Shown: positions 24,479 through 33,014, counted from the stretch's first letter. The stretch is 45,449 nucleotides of DNA from an uncultured Rhodospirillaceae bacterium (GCA_903941095.1 CAJANN010000204.1:1-45449), one strand, 5' to 3'. The notes: generated by a model not told the origin, from the letters alone. Numbers and translations: made by a program.

Positions 24479-26038
24479 TTATTTGGCGCCGGTCGCGCCG
24501 AAATAGTCGGTCCAGTATTCCAGCACCTTCAGTTCGAACGGATCGCCGAACGACACCCATTGCTGGACGTCGAAGATGACGAACCTCAGCCCCTCTTGCA
24601 GCAAACCATTGATGCTTGTGCCGACGTAATGTTCACCGTTCACCGTGACGCCGGCTTCGATCATCTTGCGGACGCCACGCTTGAAGTCGCCGGCCCGACG
24701 ATACCAGAAGGTGCCGACCACCAATGGGTCGGCGCCGGGATTATCGCTGATGGTGCGCTTTTCCGCGACCTCGGTCACGGTGCGGCCGTCGGCGGCGGTG
24801 TCGCAATAGGCGAAAGCGCGGGGATCGCGGACCAGTCCACTTCCCATGCGATAGGTCCAGATCGCCCCGTCGATGGTTGGGTCATTCAAGATCGCCTGCC
24901 ACTGCTCCGCATCGTAGAAATGCTCGTAGTCGCAAGAGGCGATCATCAACGAGCAATCATCGGCCAGCACGTCGGCCGCCAGCATGCAGGTGGCCGCTTG
25001 GCCAGACGTCAGGCCCGGCACCGGCACAACGGTACAGTTGGAATATTCCCGCCGAAGCATCCGTTCCAGCGGATGCTTGTCGAGATCCTCGCTTCGGGGC
25101 AGGAAAATCCACCCATCGGATGTGGGCATGGACTGGGCGGCGCGCACCACCATCGGCACGCCATGGACTTGGATCATCGGCTTGGCGACGCGATAGCCAT
25201 ATTGCCGGAATCGGCTGCCGGCGCCGGCCATCGGCAGCAGATTGACCGATCCGGGCGGCGGGGCGTGGTGGATCTCGGCCGTGCGCTGGGCCAGCCGGCA
25301 ATGATAGTGATACCAGTACTGGTATTGTTCATAATCCTCGGGGGTGCCGAGGCAAATGAAATGCTCGACCTCGTGCACCGAGACGTCATAGCCGTCGGCG
25401 ATCAGGTCGTTGAACACCAAGCTGACATAGGCCTCGGGCAGATCCCGGTTCTTGGCGGCCATCAGGCGGCGCCCATACTCGCGAAACAGGGACCAAGTAC
25501 GGAAATAATAGATGCCGACCGAGGCATGTTCCTGGGTTCTGTCCTCGGTGAAGCTGGCCTTCTCGCGCAGTTCCAGCATACGGTTGCCGTCGGTACGCAT
25601 ATAGGCATAGTAGGTCGAGCCGAAAGACGCCGGATGGAATCCCTTGAACGAGGGAACGACCGCGTCGTGGGTCCGGGCGTGGCGCAGGAAGCGGGCATAG
25701 TCCCAGGTGACGGTGAAGTCGCAATAGGTGACGATCACCTCGTCGTCGTCGGCGATGCCGGCAACCTGCAAAGCGGTCCAGGTCGGACCCTCTTCGTGTT
25801 GGGGGATCGCCACCACGTTGACCCGGCGAGCCAGCCCTCTCAGGAATTGTTCCAGGTCGGGGTTTGCCGCCAACTGAGCGGTACTGACGACAAAATGGTA
25901 ATAATCCTCGGGGCCGAACATTTCCACGACGTGCTGGAGCATCGTCGCATCGCCGACCGGCAACAGGAATTTCGGCCCCTGGTACCCGGCTGCGGCGAAG
26001 CGGCGGGAATGACCGGCCATGGTGACGACGATGTTCAT
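24479..26038 (-). CDS. Tandem double sugar-nucleotidyltransferase-like protein
   Basis: This 519-residue protein consists of two RmlA/GalU-type NTP-transferase domains in one chain. Domain 1 (about 1-250) has MAGHSRRF (7-14), PKF (22-24) and the acidic segment TYCDF (D107). Domain 2 (about 264-519) has MAGAGSRF (270-277), KP (286-287) and ASCDY (D370). Both end with similar segments, ICLGTPEDYE and VSFGDPFELK. Such domains join a sugar-1-phosphate or sugar-alcohol phosphate to an NTP. Both keep the G-rich loop and a lysine, so both may be active, perhaps on one shared substrate or as a catalytic and a regulatory half. The ATG is clear. It lies 13 bases after the isomerase gene and forms a module with the three genes upstream. 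Confidence 0.88.
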   Translation of the reverse strand: MNIVVTMAGHSRRFAAAGYQGPKFLLPVGDATMLQHVVEMFGPEDYYHFVVSTAQLAANPDLEQFLRGLARRVNVVAIPQHEEGPTWTALQVAGIADDDEVIVTYCDFTVTWDYARFLRHARTHDAVVPSFKGFHPASFGSTYYAYMRTDGNRMLELREKASFTEDRTQEHASVGIYYFRTWSLFREYGRRLMAAKNRDLPEAYVSLVFNDLIADGYDVSVHEVEHFICLGTPEDYEQYQYWYHYHCRLAQRTAEIHHAPPPGSVNLLPMAGAGSRFRQYGYRVAKPMIQVHGVPMVVRAAQSMPTSDGWIFLPRSEDLDKHPLERMLRREYSNCTVVPVPGLTSGQAATCMLAADVLADDCSLMIASCDYEHFYDAEQWQAILNDPTIDGAIWTYRMGSGLVRDPRAFAYCDTAADGRTVTEVAEKRTISDNPGADPLVVGTFWYRRAGDFKRGVRKMIEAGVTVNGEHYVGTSINGLLQEGLRFVIFDVQQWVSFGDPFELKVLEYWTDYFGATGAK

Positions 26039-26051
26039 TGTCGGCGCGGCT

Positions 26052-26975
26052 TCAGTTGGGGATATCGGAGCGCCAGAAGGCGACGGATTCCTTCAAAACC
26101 TCGACCACCGTGCTGTCGGCCGGCTCTCTTTCACGGAAGCTCAGCTCCAGCAGCATCTCGATGGGGCCGTGGGCGTCGCCGGTCTTCAAGGCGTCCAGCA
26201 CCAGCCTGGGTTGAATGCGGCCGTTTTGGTTATTGGCTTTGGTGAACGGCCAATGGCCGCCCTTATCCTTCGATGATTGCTTCAGGTGGATCTGCGGGCT
26301 GTCGGCGGCGAAGCTCGACAACCAGGCATAAGGGTCGGTGTCCGAGGGGTTGGGCGAGCTGACGTCGCCGTGATCCACATCCAGGCAGACGCCGAAACGG
26401 ATCGGGGCGCCGGCATTGACGTCGTCTTGCAGGCGGCGACACTCGGCCAGGGTTTCTCCCTGTTCGCGCCCGATGGACATCGGTTCCCAGGTCAGGTAGC
26501 CCAGGCCGCGTTCCTTGGCGTAGCGCCCGATCTCGTGCCAATTGTCGATGTTCTGGCGGCGCCGCTCCTCGCGGCGGGCCGGGTCACCATTGTCGCGATG
26601 GGTGAAGATGCCGAAATGGCTGCCCATAGCCCGCGCGCCCAGATCGATTGAGATGTCCGCGAACCGCTTGAACCAATCGATCCAGTGGAGCTGAACCTCG
26701 CGATCGGGGTGGGCCAGATGGTTGACCCGGGTGAACGCGCCGGTAAACGTGCTGGTGATGGCGGTGCCGTGACGTTCACAGGCTGCCGTGATACGCTTGA
26801 CGTTGTCGGCGACGATCTTGGCCGGCAGGTCGGGATTAAGCATGTCGGCGGTGAACTGGATCGCCTTCAGGCCCAATTCCGAGCCTACGATTCGCACCCA
26901 CTCGTCGGGTTCGGAATAGCGGTTGACCGCGAATCCGGTATTGATGCCCAGGGTGTAGGTTGGTGCCTCGGTCAT
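26052..26975 (-). CDS. TIM-barrel sugar-phosphate isomerase/epimerase
   Basis: The 307-residue protein belongs to the xylose-isomerase-like/AP endonuclease 2 TIM-barrel superfamily. Segments at expected strand ends are AMGSHFGIFTH, LTWEPMSIG, VCLDVDHGD, QIHLKQSSKDKGGHW and MLLELSFREREP. They carry the His, Asp, Glu and Gln residues that bind a divalent metal in this fold. Members isomerise or epimerise ketoses and their phosphates, including erythrulose- and pentulose-type substrates. The true substrate is not readable. The ATG overlaps the upstream epimerase-like gene's stop (ATGA), so the two are coupled. Together with a dehydrogenase and a nucleotidyltransferase it points to a biosynthetic rather than catabolic role. 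Confidence 0.82.
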   Translation of the reverse strand: MTEAPTYTLGINTGFAVNRYSEPDEWVRIVGSELGLKAIQFTADMLNPDLPAKIVADNVKRITAACERHGTAITSTFTGAFTRVNHLAHPDREVQLHWIDWFKRFADISIDLGARAMGSHFGIFTHRDNGDPARREERRRQNIDNWHEIGRYAKERGLGYLTWEPMSIGREQGETLAECRRLQDDVNAGAPIRFGVCLDVDHGDVSSPNPSDTDPYAWLSSFAADSPQIHLKQSSKDKGGHWPFTKANNQNGRIQPRLVLDALKTGDAHGPIEMLLELSFREREPADSTVVEVLKESVAFWRSDIPN

Positions 26976-27673
26976 ATGCGCTCCAATCCCAATTCGATGC
27001 AGTCTCTCAGCCTGGCGATGGCGTCCTCGAGGGACATGTCCGACCGGAACAGCCCCGACGATCCGCCGACCAGGATATCGGCGCCGGCCGCGACCATGTT
27101 GGGCACGTTTTCATAATTCACATTGCCATCGACCGCAATGCGGATATCCAGCTTCATGTCGCCGATCAATTGGCGCAGTTTTTCGACCTTACGCAGCGTT
27201 TGTGGGACCAACTGTCCCCCCATGTAGCCCGGATTCACGGTCATCACCAGCACGACATCGACATCTTCGATCACGTATTCCAAGGCGTCGATCGGGGTGC
27301 CGGGGCAAATCGCCACGCCGACCTTTGCCCCCATCCGGCGCACCGTCACCAAGTCGCGGTGAAGATTGCGGCAGCATTCCTGGTGAATGGTGAAGGTGTC
27401 GCCCTCTTGGACCTGGAAGGCCGGGAACAGGCGATTGGGCTCATCGACCATCAGGTGGTAATCCGACGGCAAGCGCGAATTGGCTCGGAATCGGTTGATA
27501 ATGCTCGAGCCCATGGTGAAATCGGGGGCGAAGCGGCCGTCGATGACGTCGAAGTGCAGATAGTCGATGTTCTGCTCGTCGAGAATACGAAGCTGGCGCC
27601 CGGCATCAAGCCAGTCGATGCACATGATCGAAGCAGATATTTCGACTTTCTTCCTGGTCACCGGATCCCCCAT
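26972..27673 (-). CDS. Ribulose-phosphate 3-epimerase family protein
   Basis: The 233-residue protein matches the Rpe fold. It has S15 in ISASIM, H40 and D42 in LHFDVIDGRFAPDFTMG, H73 in HLMV, the loop MTVNPGYMGGQ, D182 in VDGNVN, and the phosphate-gripping LVGGSSGLF. All metal and acid-base positions known for Rpe appear to be kept, so it is probably an active ketose-5-phosphate 3-epimerase interconverting ribulose- and xylulose-5-phosphate, or a related ketose phosphate. Housekeeping Rpe is normally elsewhere in the genome; this copy sits inside a glycan module, overlapping the isomerase gene, and lies 5 bases after the dehydrogenase gene. It likely serves the synthesis of one specific precursor. 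Confidence 0.85.
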   Translation of the reverse strand: MGDPVTRKKVEISASIMCIDWLDAGRQLRILDEQNIDYLHFDVIDGRFAPDFTMGSSIINRFRANSRLPSDYHLMVDEPNRLFPAFQVQEGDTFTIHQECCRNLHRDLVTVRRMGAKVGVAICPGTPIDALEYVIEDVDVVLVMTVNPGYMGGQLVPQTLRKVEKLRQLIGDMKLDIRIAVDGNVNYENVPNMVAAGADILVGGSSGLFRSDMSLEDAIARLRDCIELGLERI

Positions 27674-27678
27674 CGTAA

Positions 27679-28734
27679 TCAGGCGTTCGGCCGCACGATC
27701 ACTTTTATTTCTGTCCCGCTACGGGCGATTTCCAGCCCTTCGGCCAGATCGTCGAGCTTAATGGTCCGGGTCACCAACCGCGCCGCGTCGATGGAGCCGC
27801 TCTCGATCAACTCCAGCGCTTCGCGGTGATGGGCCGGTGTCGAACCGTGCGAACCGGTCACATAGGCTTCGCGATAGTGGAGATGGTTCGACAGGAAGGT
27901 GATGGGGCGGGCCGATTTCGCCAGACCGCCGAACAGGTTGACCACGCCTCGCTTGGCCACGGCGGCGATTGCCTGTTCATGGGTTTCGACCGCGGGGCAG
28001 GCCGTGAACAAGACGTCGGCACCGCGGCCGGCGGTGGCGTCGATGATCGCCGTCACCGGATCGACCGCGCCGGGATCGATGGTGCGCAGGCCCAAACTTT
28101 CGGCCTGGGCGCGCCGGGCCTCGGACGGCTCGACGATCAAGACCTGGCTGGCCTGATAGCGCCCCTGCCCGAGCAGGCCGAGCATGAGCCCGATGGGGCC
28201 GGCGCCGAAAACGGCCACCGAGCAGCCGGGCCGTGCCAGGGCCACTTCGTATCCGTTGATGCAGCAGGCCAGCGGCTCGGCCAGGGCGGCGGCGTCGAAC
28301 GAGATATCGGTGCGGATCAGCGAGATCGGACCATGCTCGACCACGACCGGGTCCAGGCGCAAATACTGGGCATAGCCGCCATCGAACTGGTAGCCGATGG
28401 CGAAATTGGTGTCGCAGCAATTGCCCCTGCCGTTCAGGCAATGGTCACATTCGCCGCAGGGGACATCCGCACCGACGGCGATGCGGTCGCCGGGCTTGAT
28501 CCGGGTGACGCCCTGTCCCACCGCGACCACCTGGCCCGAGACTTCGTGGCCGATGATGCGGGGGGGCGAGATGCGCGGGTTGCCCTCGCGGAAGATACGA
28601 ATGTCCGACCCGCAGACCGCGCAGGCCTCGACCTTGATCAGTGCCGATCCGGGCAAAACCTGCGGGACGGGCACCAACTCGATTTCCAGCTTCTGCGGGC
28701 CGTGCCAGCGGGCCGCCTTCATCAACTCTGTCAT
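27679..28734 (-). CDS. Zinc-dependent medium-chain dehydrogenase (module)
   Basis: The 351-residue MDR enzyme has catalytic zinc ligands C41 (CAVCGSDI) and H63/E64 (GHEVSG), and a structural zinc site CGECDHC with a further C at 106/107. The Rossmann motif is VFGAGPIGLMLG. These enzymes oxidise or reduce polyols, alcohols and sugar phosphates with NAD(P). In the CDP-ribitol pathway, TarJ (a zinc MDR) reduces ribulose-5-phosphate before TarI (a nucleotidyltransferase) activates it. Here the dehydrogenase is followed by an Rpe-like epimerase, an isomerase and a double nucleotidyltransferase, which suggests an analogous polyol-phosphate or keto-sugar route. The reaction direction and substrate are inferred. 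It lies one base after the membrane gene upstream (TGACATG). Confidence 0.88.
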   Translation of the reverse strand: MTELMKAARWHGPQKLEIELVPVPQVLPGSALIKVEACAVCGSDIRIFREGNPRISPPRIIGHEVSGQVVAVGQGVTRIKPGDRIAVGADVPCGECDHCLNGRGNCCDTNFAIGYQFDGGYAQYLRLDPVVVEHGPISLIRTDISFDAAALAEPLACCINGYEVALARPGCSVAVFGAGPIGLMLGLLGQGRYQASQVLIVEPSEARRAQAESLGLRTIDPGAVDPVTAIIDATAGRGADVLFTACPAVETHEQAIAAVAKRGVVNLFGGLAKSARPITFLSNHLHYREAYVTGSHGSTPAHHREALELIESGSIDAARLVTRTIKLDDLAEGLEIARSGTEIKVIVRPNA

Positions 28735-28735
28735 G

Positions 28736-30622
28736 TCACCAATCCAAACGGTAAAGGATTCCCGACCCGGTGTCCTGGGAGAACGCCACCGGGAGACCGG
28801 GAGGGAGGGGGGCTTGCGTCAAGATGCGGCGAACGCGCAAACGTTTGGCCGTTTCGACGACATCGATATCGCGATACCGGGACCGGATCAGCAGATCCCA
28901 GGCACTTGCCCACAAGGGGGCCAAATCCATCTTATGCAGCGTCAGCCAATAACCAAGCCCGGGTTCTGATTGGTCGGGGCGGATTCGCAACCGTCCTTCC
29001 AATGGCGGCGATGGGCGGGCCATGAAGCTGGCGAAACGTTCTTCGCTCCAGCCCAGCAGGTGTGCGCGCAAGGCCATGCGCTCGATCGCCTCGGGCAACG
29101 GGATGGCATTCGAGAATCGCGATGGCAGCAGGTTGGTCTGCGGGCCGGCGATCGGCACCAGAATATCGACCGTCAAACTGTTCGACACCAGGACTTCGCC
29201 CGCTGCGGCATCTTTGGAAAGGGCTTCGTACAGCCGGGTCAGGCGAAGATTCTCGGCCGCGTCGGCCTGTACCACGCCGGTCCACACCGCGCGGGCACCG
29301 GACAGCAGGAAGAGGGTCAGAAGGACCAGCAGCAGCGGCAGATAAGCCAGCGACGCGTCGCGAACGATCCAGGCGAAACCAAACCGCGCCTTTTCTGCCC
29401 ACGCCGATCCCTCGATTCCGCTGGGATAAAACCGAGCCGGACGGCACATGTAATAAACCACGGGTGTGAAGTAATATATATGCAGGAACGGCATTCCGAT
29501 CCGCGAGAACATCAGGTCGGATGGGATGCCGACGTGAAAGACCTTCTGCAGGAGAAGCCAGAACAGTTCGATCGCCATCAACAGGAAGGCAGGCGAGAAT
29601 TTGAACAGTAATTCGTAGCCGTCGATGCGATCGACGCGATAGAGCAGGCCCAGCAAACCCAGCGGTACCAAAAAGTAGGCCAGATAGGAGTAACTGCTGT
29701 AATGATCGCCCGGGACTTCCGACGCCAGGCCGAGAAACGCCAGGCCGCCGGCATCATCGCCGGCTCCGACATAGCCGGCGATGGCTGGGGCGCTGACCAG
29801 GATGGCGATCAGCAATTGGCAGGCCAGCGCGACAGCCAGGGCTCCGTCGATCCGTTCCTTGTTGTGCCGCCACAGTCTGATAGACAGGACGACGAACCAG
29901 AACGGCAGGCCGATGGCGGCATTGATGACGTGAACCTGGCTTTGTAGGGCCCAAAGGACCGTCAGCACCGACACGCGGCGCATATCCAGGCGGGGACTTG
30001 GCCGAACGGTCAGATAGAAGGCCGCCAGGAAGAAGACCAGGGTCACCGAGGGCACCGGAAACGACAAGATGTCCGGTTCGGTCGGCCAGTTCAGGCTGGC
30101 TTGATCCAGCAATCCGGCCAGGAAGGCGCGAAGCGGAAGGGCGGCGAATCCCATCAGGCTGACCGCCGTCATCGCCACCGCCCACCTTTTGGTCACATAG
30201 CGCATGTGGATCGCCAAGATCAGGGCGAAGGCGGCGGAAGGGAACAGCAGGCGGCCGACGGTGTCGGCCCCGACATGACCTAACAGGCCGATCAGCGCTC
30301 CTTGGGTCCACAACACGAGATAGGGGTAGAAGGACATCTGCGCCAGCGAGGAATCGACCGCTGGGGTCGCCGGAAACAGATTGCCGGCGGCGACCTTGGC
30401 TGCCAGCGGCAGCCAGTTGGCGAATTCAGCGAAGTCCTGATAACTCGCGGGCAGCGCGGTCCGCCAAGGCCCCTCACCGAACAGGGCGGCAGGCAGGACC
30501 CAGGCCGAGAAGACCGCCGCGGCCCAGACCACGGAAAGCGCCAGCACGATCCAGCCCATGCGGTCGCGCGGTTCGTGACGCTTTCTGACAGGTGCTTCAT
30601 TGCGGTTGGTTGTGATCGACAC
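28736..30622 (-). CDS. Polytopic membrane protein, GT-C-like
   Basis: This 628-residue protein has about 10-12 hydrophobic helices in the first 430 residues, the first at about 22-47, and a soluble C-terminal region of about 195 residues. That plan is the same as the 833-residue protein at 1425-3926, and the two C-terminal regions begin with a similar pattern. An early loop (ALPASYQDFAEFANW) is acidic. A role as polyprenyl-dependent glycosyltransferase or glycan polymerase is likely but not proven; no signature was identified. The start is GTG 30622 with GGAG about 7 bases upstream. It lies 12 bases after the GDPD-like gene and one base before the dehydrogenase gene. Confidence 0.75.
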   Translation of the reverse strand: MSITTNRNEAPVRKRHEPRDRMGWIVLALSVVWAAAVFSAWVLPAALFGEGPWRTALPASYQDFAEFANWLPLAAKVAAGNLFPATPAVDSSLAQMSFYPYLVLWTQGALIGLLGHVGADTVGRLLFPSAAFALILAIHMRYVTKRWAVAMTAVSLMGFAALPLRAFLAGLLDQASLNWPTEPDILSFPVPSVTLVFFLAAFYLTVRPSPRLDMRRVSVLTVLWALQSQVHVINAAIGLPFWFVVLSIRLWRHNKERIDGALAVALACQLLIAILVSAPAIAGYVGAGDDAGGLAFLGLASEVPGDHYSSYSYLAYFLVPLGLLGLLYRVDRIDGYELLFKFSPAFLLMAIELFWLLLQKVFHVGIPSDLMFSRIGMPFLHIYYFTPVVYYMCRPARFYPSGIEGSAWAEKARFGFAWIVRDASLAYLPLLLVLLTLFLLSGARAVWTGVVQADAAENLRLTRLYEALSKDAAAGEVLVSNSLTVDILVPIAGPQTNLLPSRFSNAIPLPEAIERMALRAHLLGWSEERFASFMARPSPPLEGRLRIRPDQSEPGLGYWLTLHKMDLAPLWASAWDLLIRSRYRDIDVVETAKRLRVRRILTQAPLPPGLPVAFSQDTGSGILYRLDW

Positions 30623-30634
30623 TGTCCGTCTCCG

Positions 30635-31216
30635 CTACCAGAGATGGGGATGTTTGGTGCAGACCGCATCGACGGTCAGGTTGCGCCGATCCATTTCAGA
30701 CCGCATCGCGGCGATTTCGTCCACCGGGCGACCGTGCAGTTCGGGGCTGACCAGGCATAGTTTGAAGCCGGCCCGCCGCAAAGCGTTCCAGGAATCGTCA
30801 TCGATGGGCAGGCCGTGGAACACGTCCAACCATACCCACTCGGCCTGGCCGGCCAAGGTCAAGGCCCCCGCAGCCGGCTCGTATTCCGAGACCCGCAGGG
30901 CGACCCGGCGTTCGCCGGCCATCACCATCTTGATCAAGGCCGGGAATGACAGGTCCAGCATGAAGAAATCGTCGATGCCCCGGCGCAGGACAATCTCGCG
31001 CACCCTGGTCTCGATGCCTTCTTCCTTGATGTTCAAGATGACGAAGGCATGCCGGTACGAATCCAGCCATTCCTCGAAATCCACGGCGTCGGCGAAGGCG
31101 TCGTGGTGAACCACTAGGCGGTCGCCATAGGCGTGCAGATCCATCTCGACGCCCAGATCCGGCGACAGATCGCTCAGGGCGCGTGGATTGTTGATCCGGT
31201 GGGCGATCTTCAGCAC
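30635..31216 (-). CDS. GDPD-like phosphodiesterase
   Basis: This 193-residue protein has the N-terminal features of glycerophosphodiester phosphodiesterases: H6-R7, the metal pair E24-x-D26, and H37/H38 in LVVHHD. The following strand VILNIKEEG resembles the lysine-bearing strand of the family. It is shorter than usual GDPDs (about 240 or more), and the C-terminal half is only loosely alike, so it may be a minimal member acting on a small phosphodiester. No signal peptide is seen, so action in the cytoplasm is likely. The start is GTG 31216 with AAGAGA upstream, and it overlaps the GT2 stop by 7 bases. Proximity to a polyol-phosphate-like module makes a nucleotide- or glycerol-linked substrate plausible. 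Confidence 0.72.
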   Translation of the reverse strand: MLKIAHRINNPRALSDLSPDLGVEMDLHAYGDRLVVHHDAFADAVDFEEWLDSYRHAFVILNIKEEGIETRVREIVLRRGIDDFFMLDLSFPALIKMVMAGERRVALRVSEYEPAAGALTLAGQAEWVWLDVFHGLPIDDDSWNALRRAGFKLCLVSPELHGRPVDEIAAMRSEMDRRNLTVDAVCTKHPHLW

Positions 31217-31941
31217 GAGGTCTCTTTCAGCAAGCGGCGGCGCAAGGCGAAGGAATATAGAATGGTTCGACGGGAATAGCGCAGTTTTGCCGCCAGGGTT
31301 TCATTGTGCCCGGTGCCCGACAGGCGAGGGCCGAAATAGACCGGGAACCGCCTGATGGTCATGCCGTCGGCGACCGCTCGCCAATAGGCGAACAGATCCA
31401 GGGAAAAGTCGTGCGGCGGCTCGGCCCAGGCCCGGTAGACGCTGTGATGGAACAGTGCCGGCTGCGCGTGGATATCCCACAGCCGTTTGCCCAGGATCAG
31501 GAATTCGAACGCCGCCATGCCCCAGGCGAACAGGCGGTCGCGCAGCGGCCGGCCATAGCGCGAGCCCTTGGCGAAAACCCGCACAGGATCGGGCGACGAC
31601 AAGATCAACTCAAGCCCTTTCAAGGCGTCGGCGGGGTCGGTTTGCAGATCGGCATGGGTCCAGCCCAGATATTCGCCCGTAGCTGCCCGCAGCCCGGACA
31701 GAATGCCGAAGCCGTAACCCTGGTTCACCTCGACGCGGGTAGTGCGCAGGAACGGGTAGGGTTCGATCAGGCCGGGCAGAAGGCGGGCGGTGTCGTCGGT
31801 CGAGCCATTATCGACCAGCACCACCTCGTGGCCGCTGCCAGCGAAGACCTCGACGCAGCGCGCCACCAGACGCGGCAGGTTCCCCGCCTCGTTGTAGCAC
31901 GGAATGATCAGGGACAAGGTGGGGGGCGGCATGGCGGGCAT
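31210..31941 (-). CDS. GT2 family glycosyltransferase, soluble
   Basis: The 243-residue protein has the GT-A start LSLIIPCYNEAGNLPRL, VLVDNGSTDDT for nucleotide binding, and the metal-binding region WTHADLQTDPAD. It lacks the C-terminal membrane pair seen in the DPM1-like proteins of this locus, so it is a soluble or peripheral transferase. The start is uncertain among GTG 31944, ATG 31941 and ATG 31932; ATG 31941 is chosen because it shares one base with the upstream stop (TGATG). It overlaps the GDPD-like gene by 7 bases. The donor sugar is unknown, and an activated product of the 24479-28734 module is one candidate. Confidence 0.85.
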   Translation of the reverse strand: MPAMPPPTLSLIIPCYNEAGNLPRLVARCVEVFAGSGHEVVLVDNGSTDDTARLLPGLIEPYPFLRTTRVEVNQGYGFGILSGLRAATGEYLGWTHADLQTDPADALKGLELILSSPDPVRVFAKGSRYGRPLRDRLFAWGMAAFEFLILGKRLWDIHAQPALFHHSVYRAWAEPPHDFSLDLFAYWRAVADGMTIRRFPVYFGPRLSGTGHNETLAAKLRYSRRTILYSFALRRRLLKETSC

Positions 31942-33014
31942 CACGCGTTGGGACGAGCCACGGCCTTGAGGACCGGATAGGACATTTGCCTTCGCTTGTG
32001 GGCGGCCAGGTTGGCCAGCAAGTCGCCGATGCCGTCCAGCCCGACGAACTTATCGACCAATCGTGACGGTGCCAGGCCTTGGCGCATCATATCCAGCGCC
32101 ACCGTCCAATCGCTGAGTTCGCGGCCGCGCCAAGTGGAATTCCAGGTCCCGGAGATGGTGATTTCCCGACGCAGGACCTGAGACACCAAGCTTTGCGGCA
32201 AGGTCAGATCGCCCGAGATGTTGCCCATCCAGACCACTTGTCCGCCGTGGCGGCACAAATCCAGGGCATGGCGGAAAGTGTCGGGAACCCCGGCGGCTTC
32301 CAGCACCATGGGGAAGCTGGCTCGATGGGACTGGGCGAAGGCGTCCCAATCTCGGGGATCAGCAAGATGAATGGCCCGCGCGCCATCGGCGGCGGCAATC
32401 GCCAGTTTCCCGGCGTTGCGATCGATGATGGTCACGGCGATATCGGGGGCGCACAGCCGCAGGATCTTGACGGCCAGCAGCCCCAGGAAGCCGGCCCCCA
32501 GAATCAGCAGCGGTCCGGTTCCGGCTTGGCTGGCCCCGACCAGTCCCAGGCGGTCCAGTGCGTGCACCACCACCGAGACCGGTTCGGCCAGGGCGCCGTC
32601 ATCGGTGCCGACCCCATCGGGCAGCGGCAGCAGGTTCCAGGCCTTGACCGTCAGATATTGGGCGAATCCGCCGTGCCGGCGTGAGCCGTAATAATCATAG
32701 GACCGGCACTGGGCGTAGCGTTCGTTGGCGCAGGCATCGCAGGCGAAACACGGCAGCAACGGAAACACCGTCACGGCTGTCCCAGGCGTGAGGTCGTCGG
32801 GGGTCTCGGCGCCGCGCATGACGACCGTACCGGCCAATTCGTGACCCATGATCAGGGGGTAGAAATAGGCCCCCCGGTCGGACGACCGGGCGATGTCCGA
32901 CGAGCAGATCCCCGCCGCCTCGATCCTGACCAGACATTCGTCCGCGGCCGGCGGCTGACAGGGAACTTCGGTCAATTGGACGCTGGCGTTGTCGACCAGC
33001 ACCGCCGCCACCAT
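31941..33014 (-). CDS. Zinc-dependent medium-chain dehydrogenase (second copy)
   Basis: The 357-residue MDR protein has catalytic-zinc residues in GICSSDI and IMGHELAG, structural zinc cysteines in LPCFACDACANERYAQC, and the Rossmann motif ILGAGFLGLLAVKIL. It resembles polyol and threonine dehydrogenases in general layout. It differs clearly from the MDR at 27679, so it is a second recruited dehydrogenase, not a recent duplicate. I start it at ATG 33014; the frame stays open to 33446, but that extension is the arginine- and proline-rich antisense of the GMC gene. The upstream ribosome binding site is weak. The next upstream gene is a GMC oxidoreductase, so successive redox steps on one substrate are possible. 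Confidence 0.85.
   Translation of the reverse strand: MVAAVLVDNASVQLTEVPCQPPAADECLVRIEAAGICSSDIARSSDRGAYFYPLIMGHELAGTVVMRGAETPDDLTPGTAVTVFPLLPCFACDACANERYAQCRSYDYYGSRRHGGFAQYLTVKAWNLLPLPDGVGTDDGALAEPVSVVVHALDRLGLVGASQAGTGPLLILGAGFLGLLAVKILRLCAPDIAVTIIDRNAGKLAIAAADGARAIHLADPRDWDAFAQSHRASFPMVLEAAGVPDTFRHALDLCRHGGQVVWMGNISGDLTLPQSLVSQVLRREITISGTWNSTWRGRELSDWTVALDMMRQGLAPSRLVDKFVGLDGIGDLLANLAAHKRRQMSYPVLKAVARPNA

Noticed and set aside
24437-26245. A 602-codon plus-strand open frame opposite the double nucleotidyltransferase gene
   Set aside because: It is antisense to a gene with clear domain motifs, has no recognisable family, and long antisense frames are expected in GC-rich coding DNA.
27826-29025. 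A 399-codon plus-strand open frame opposite the zinc dehydrogenase and membrane genes
   Set aside because: It spans two real minus-strand genes, its protein is rich in Gly, Asp and Gln of the antisense type, and no motif is seen.
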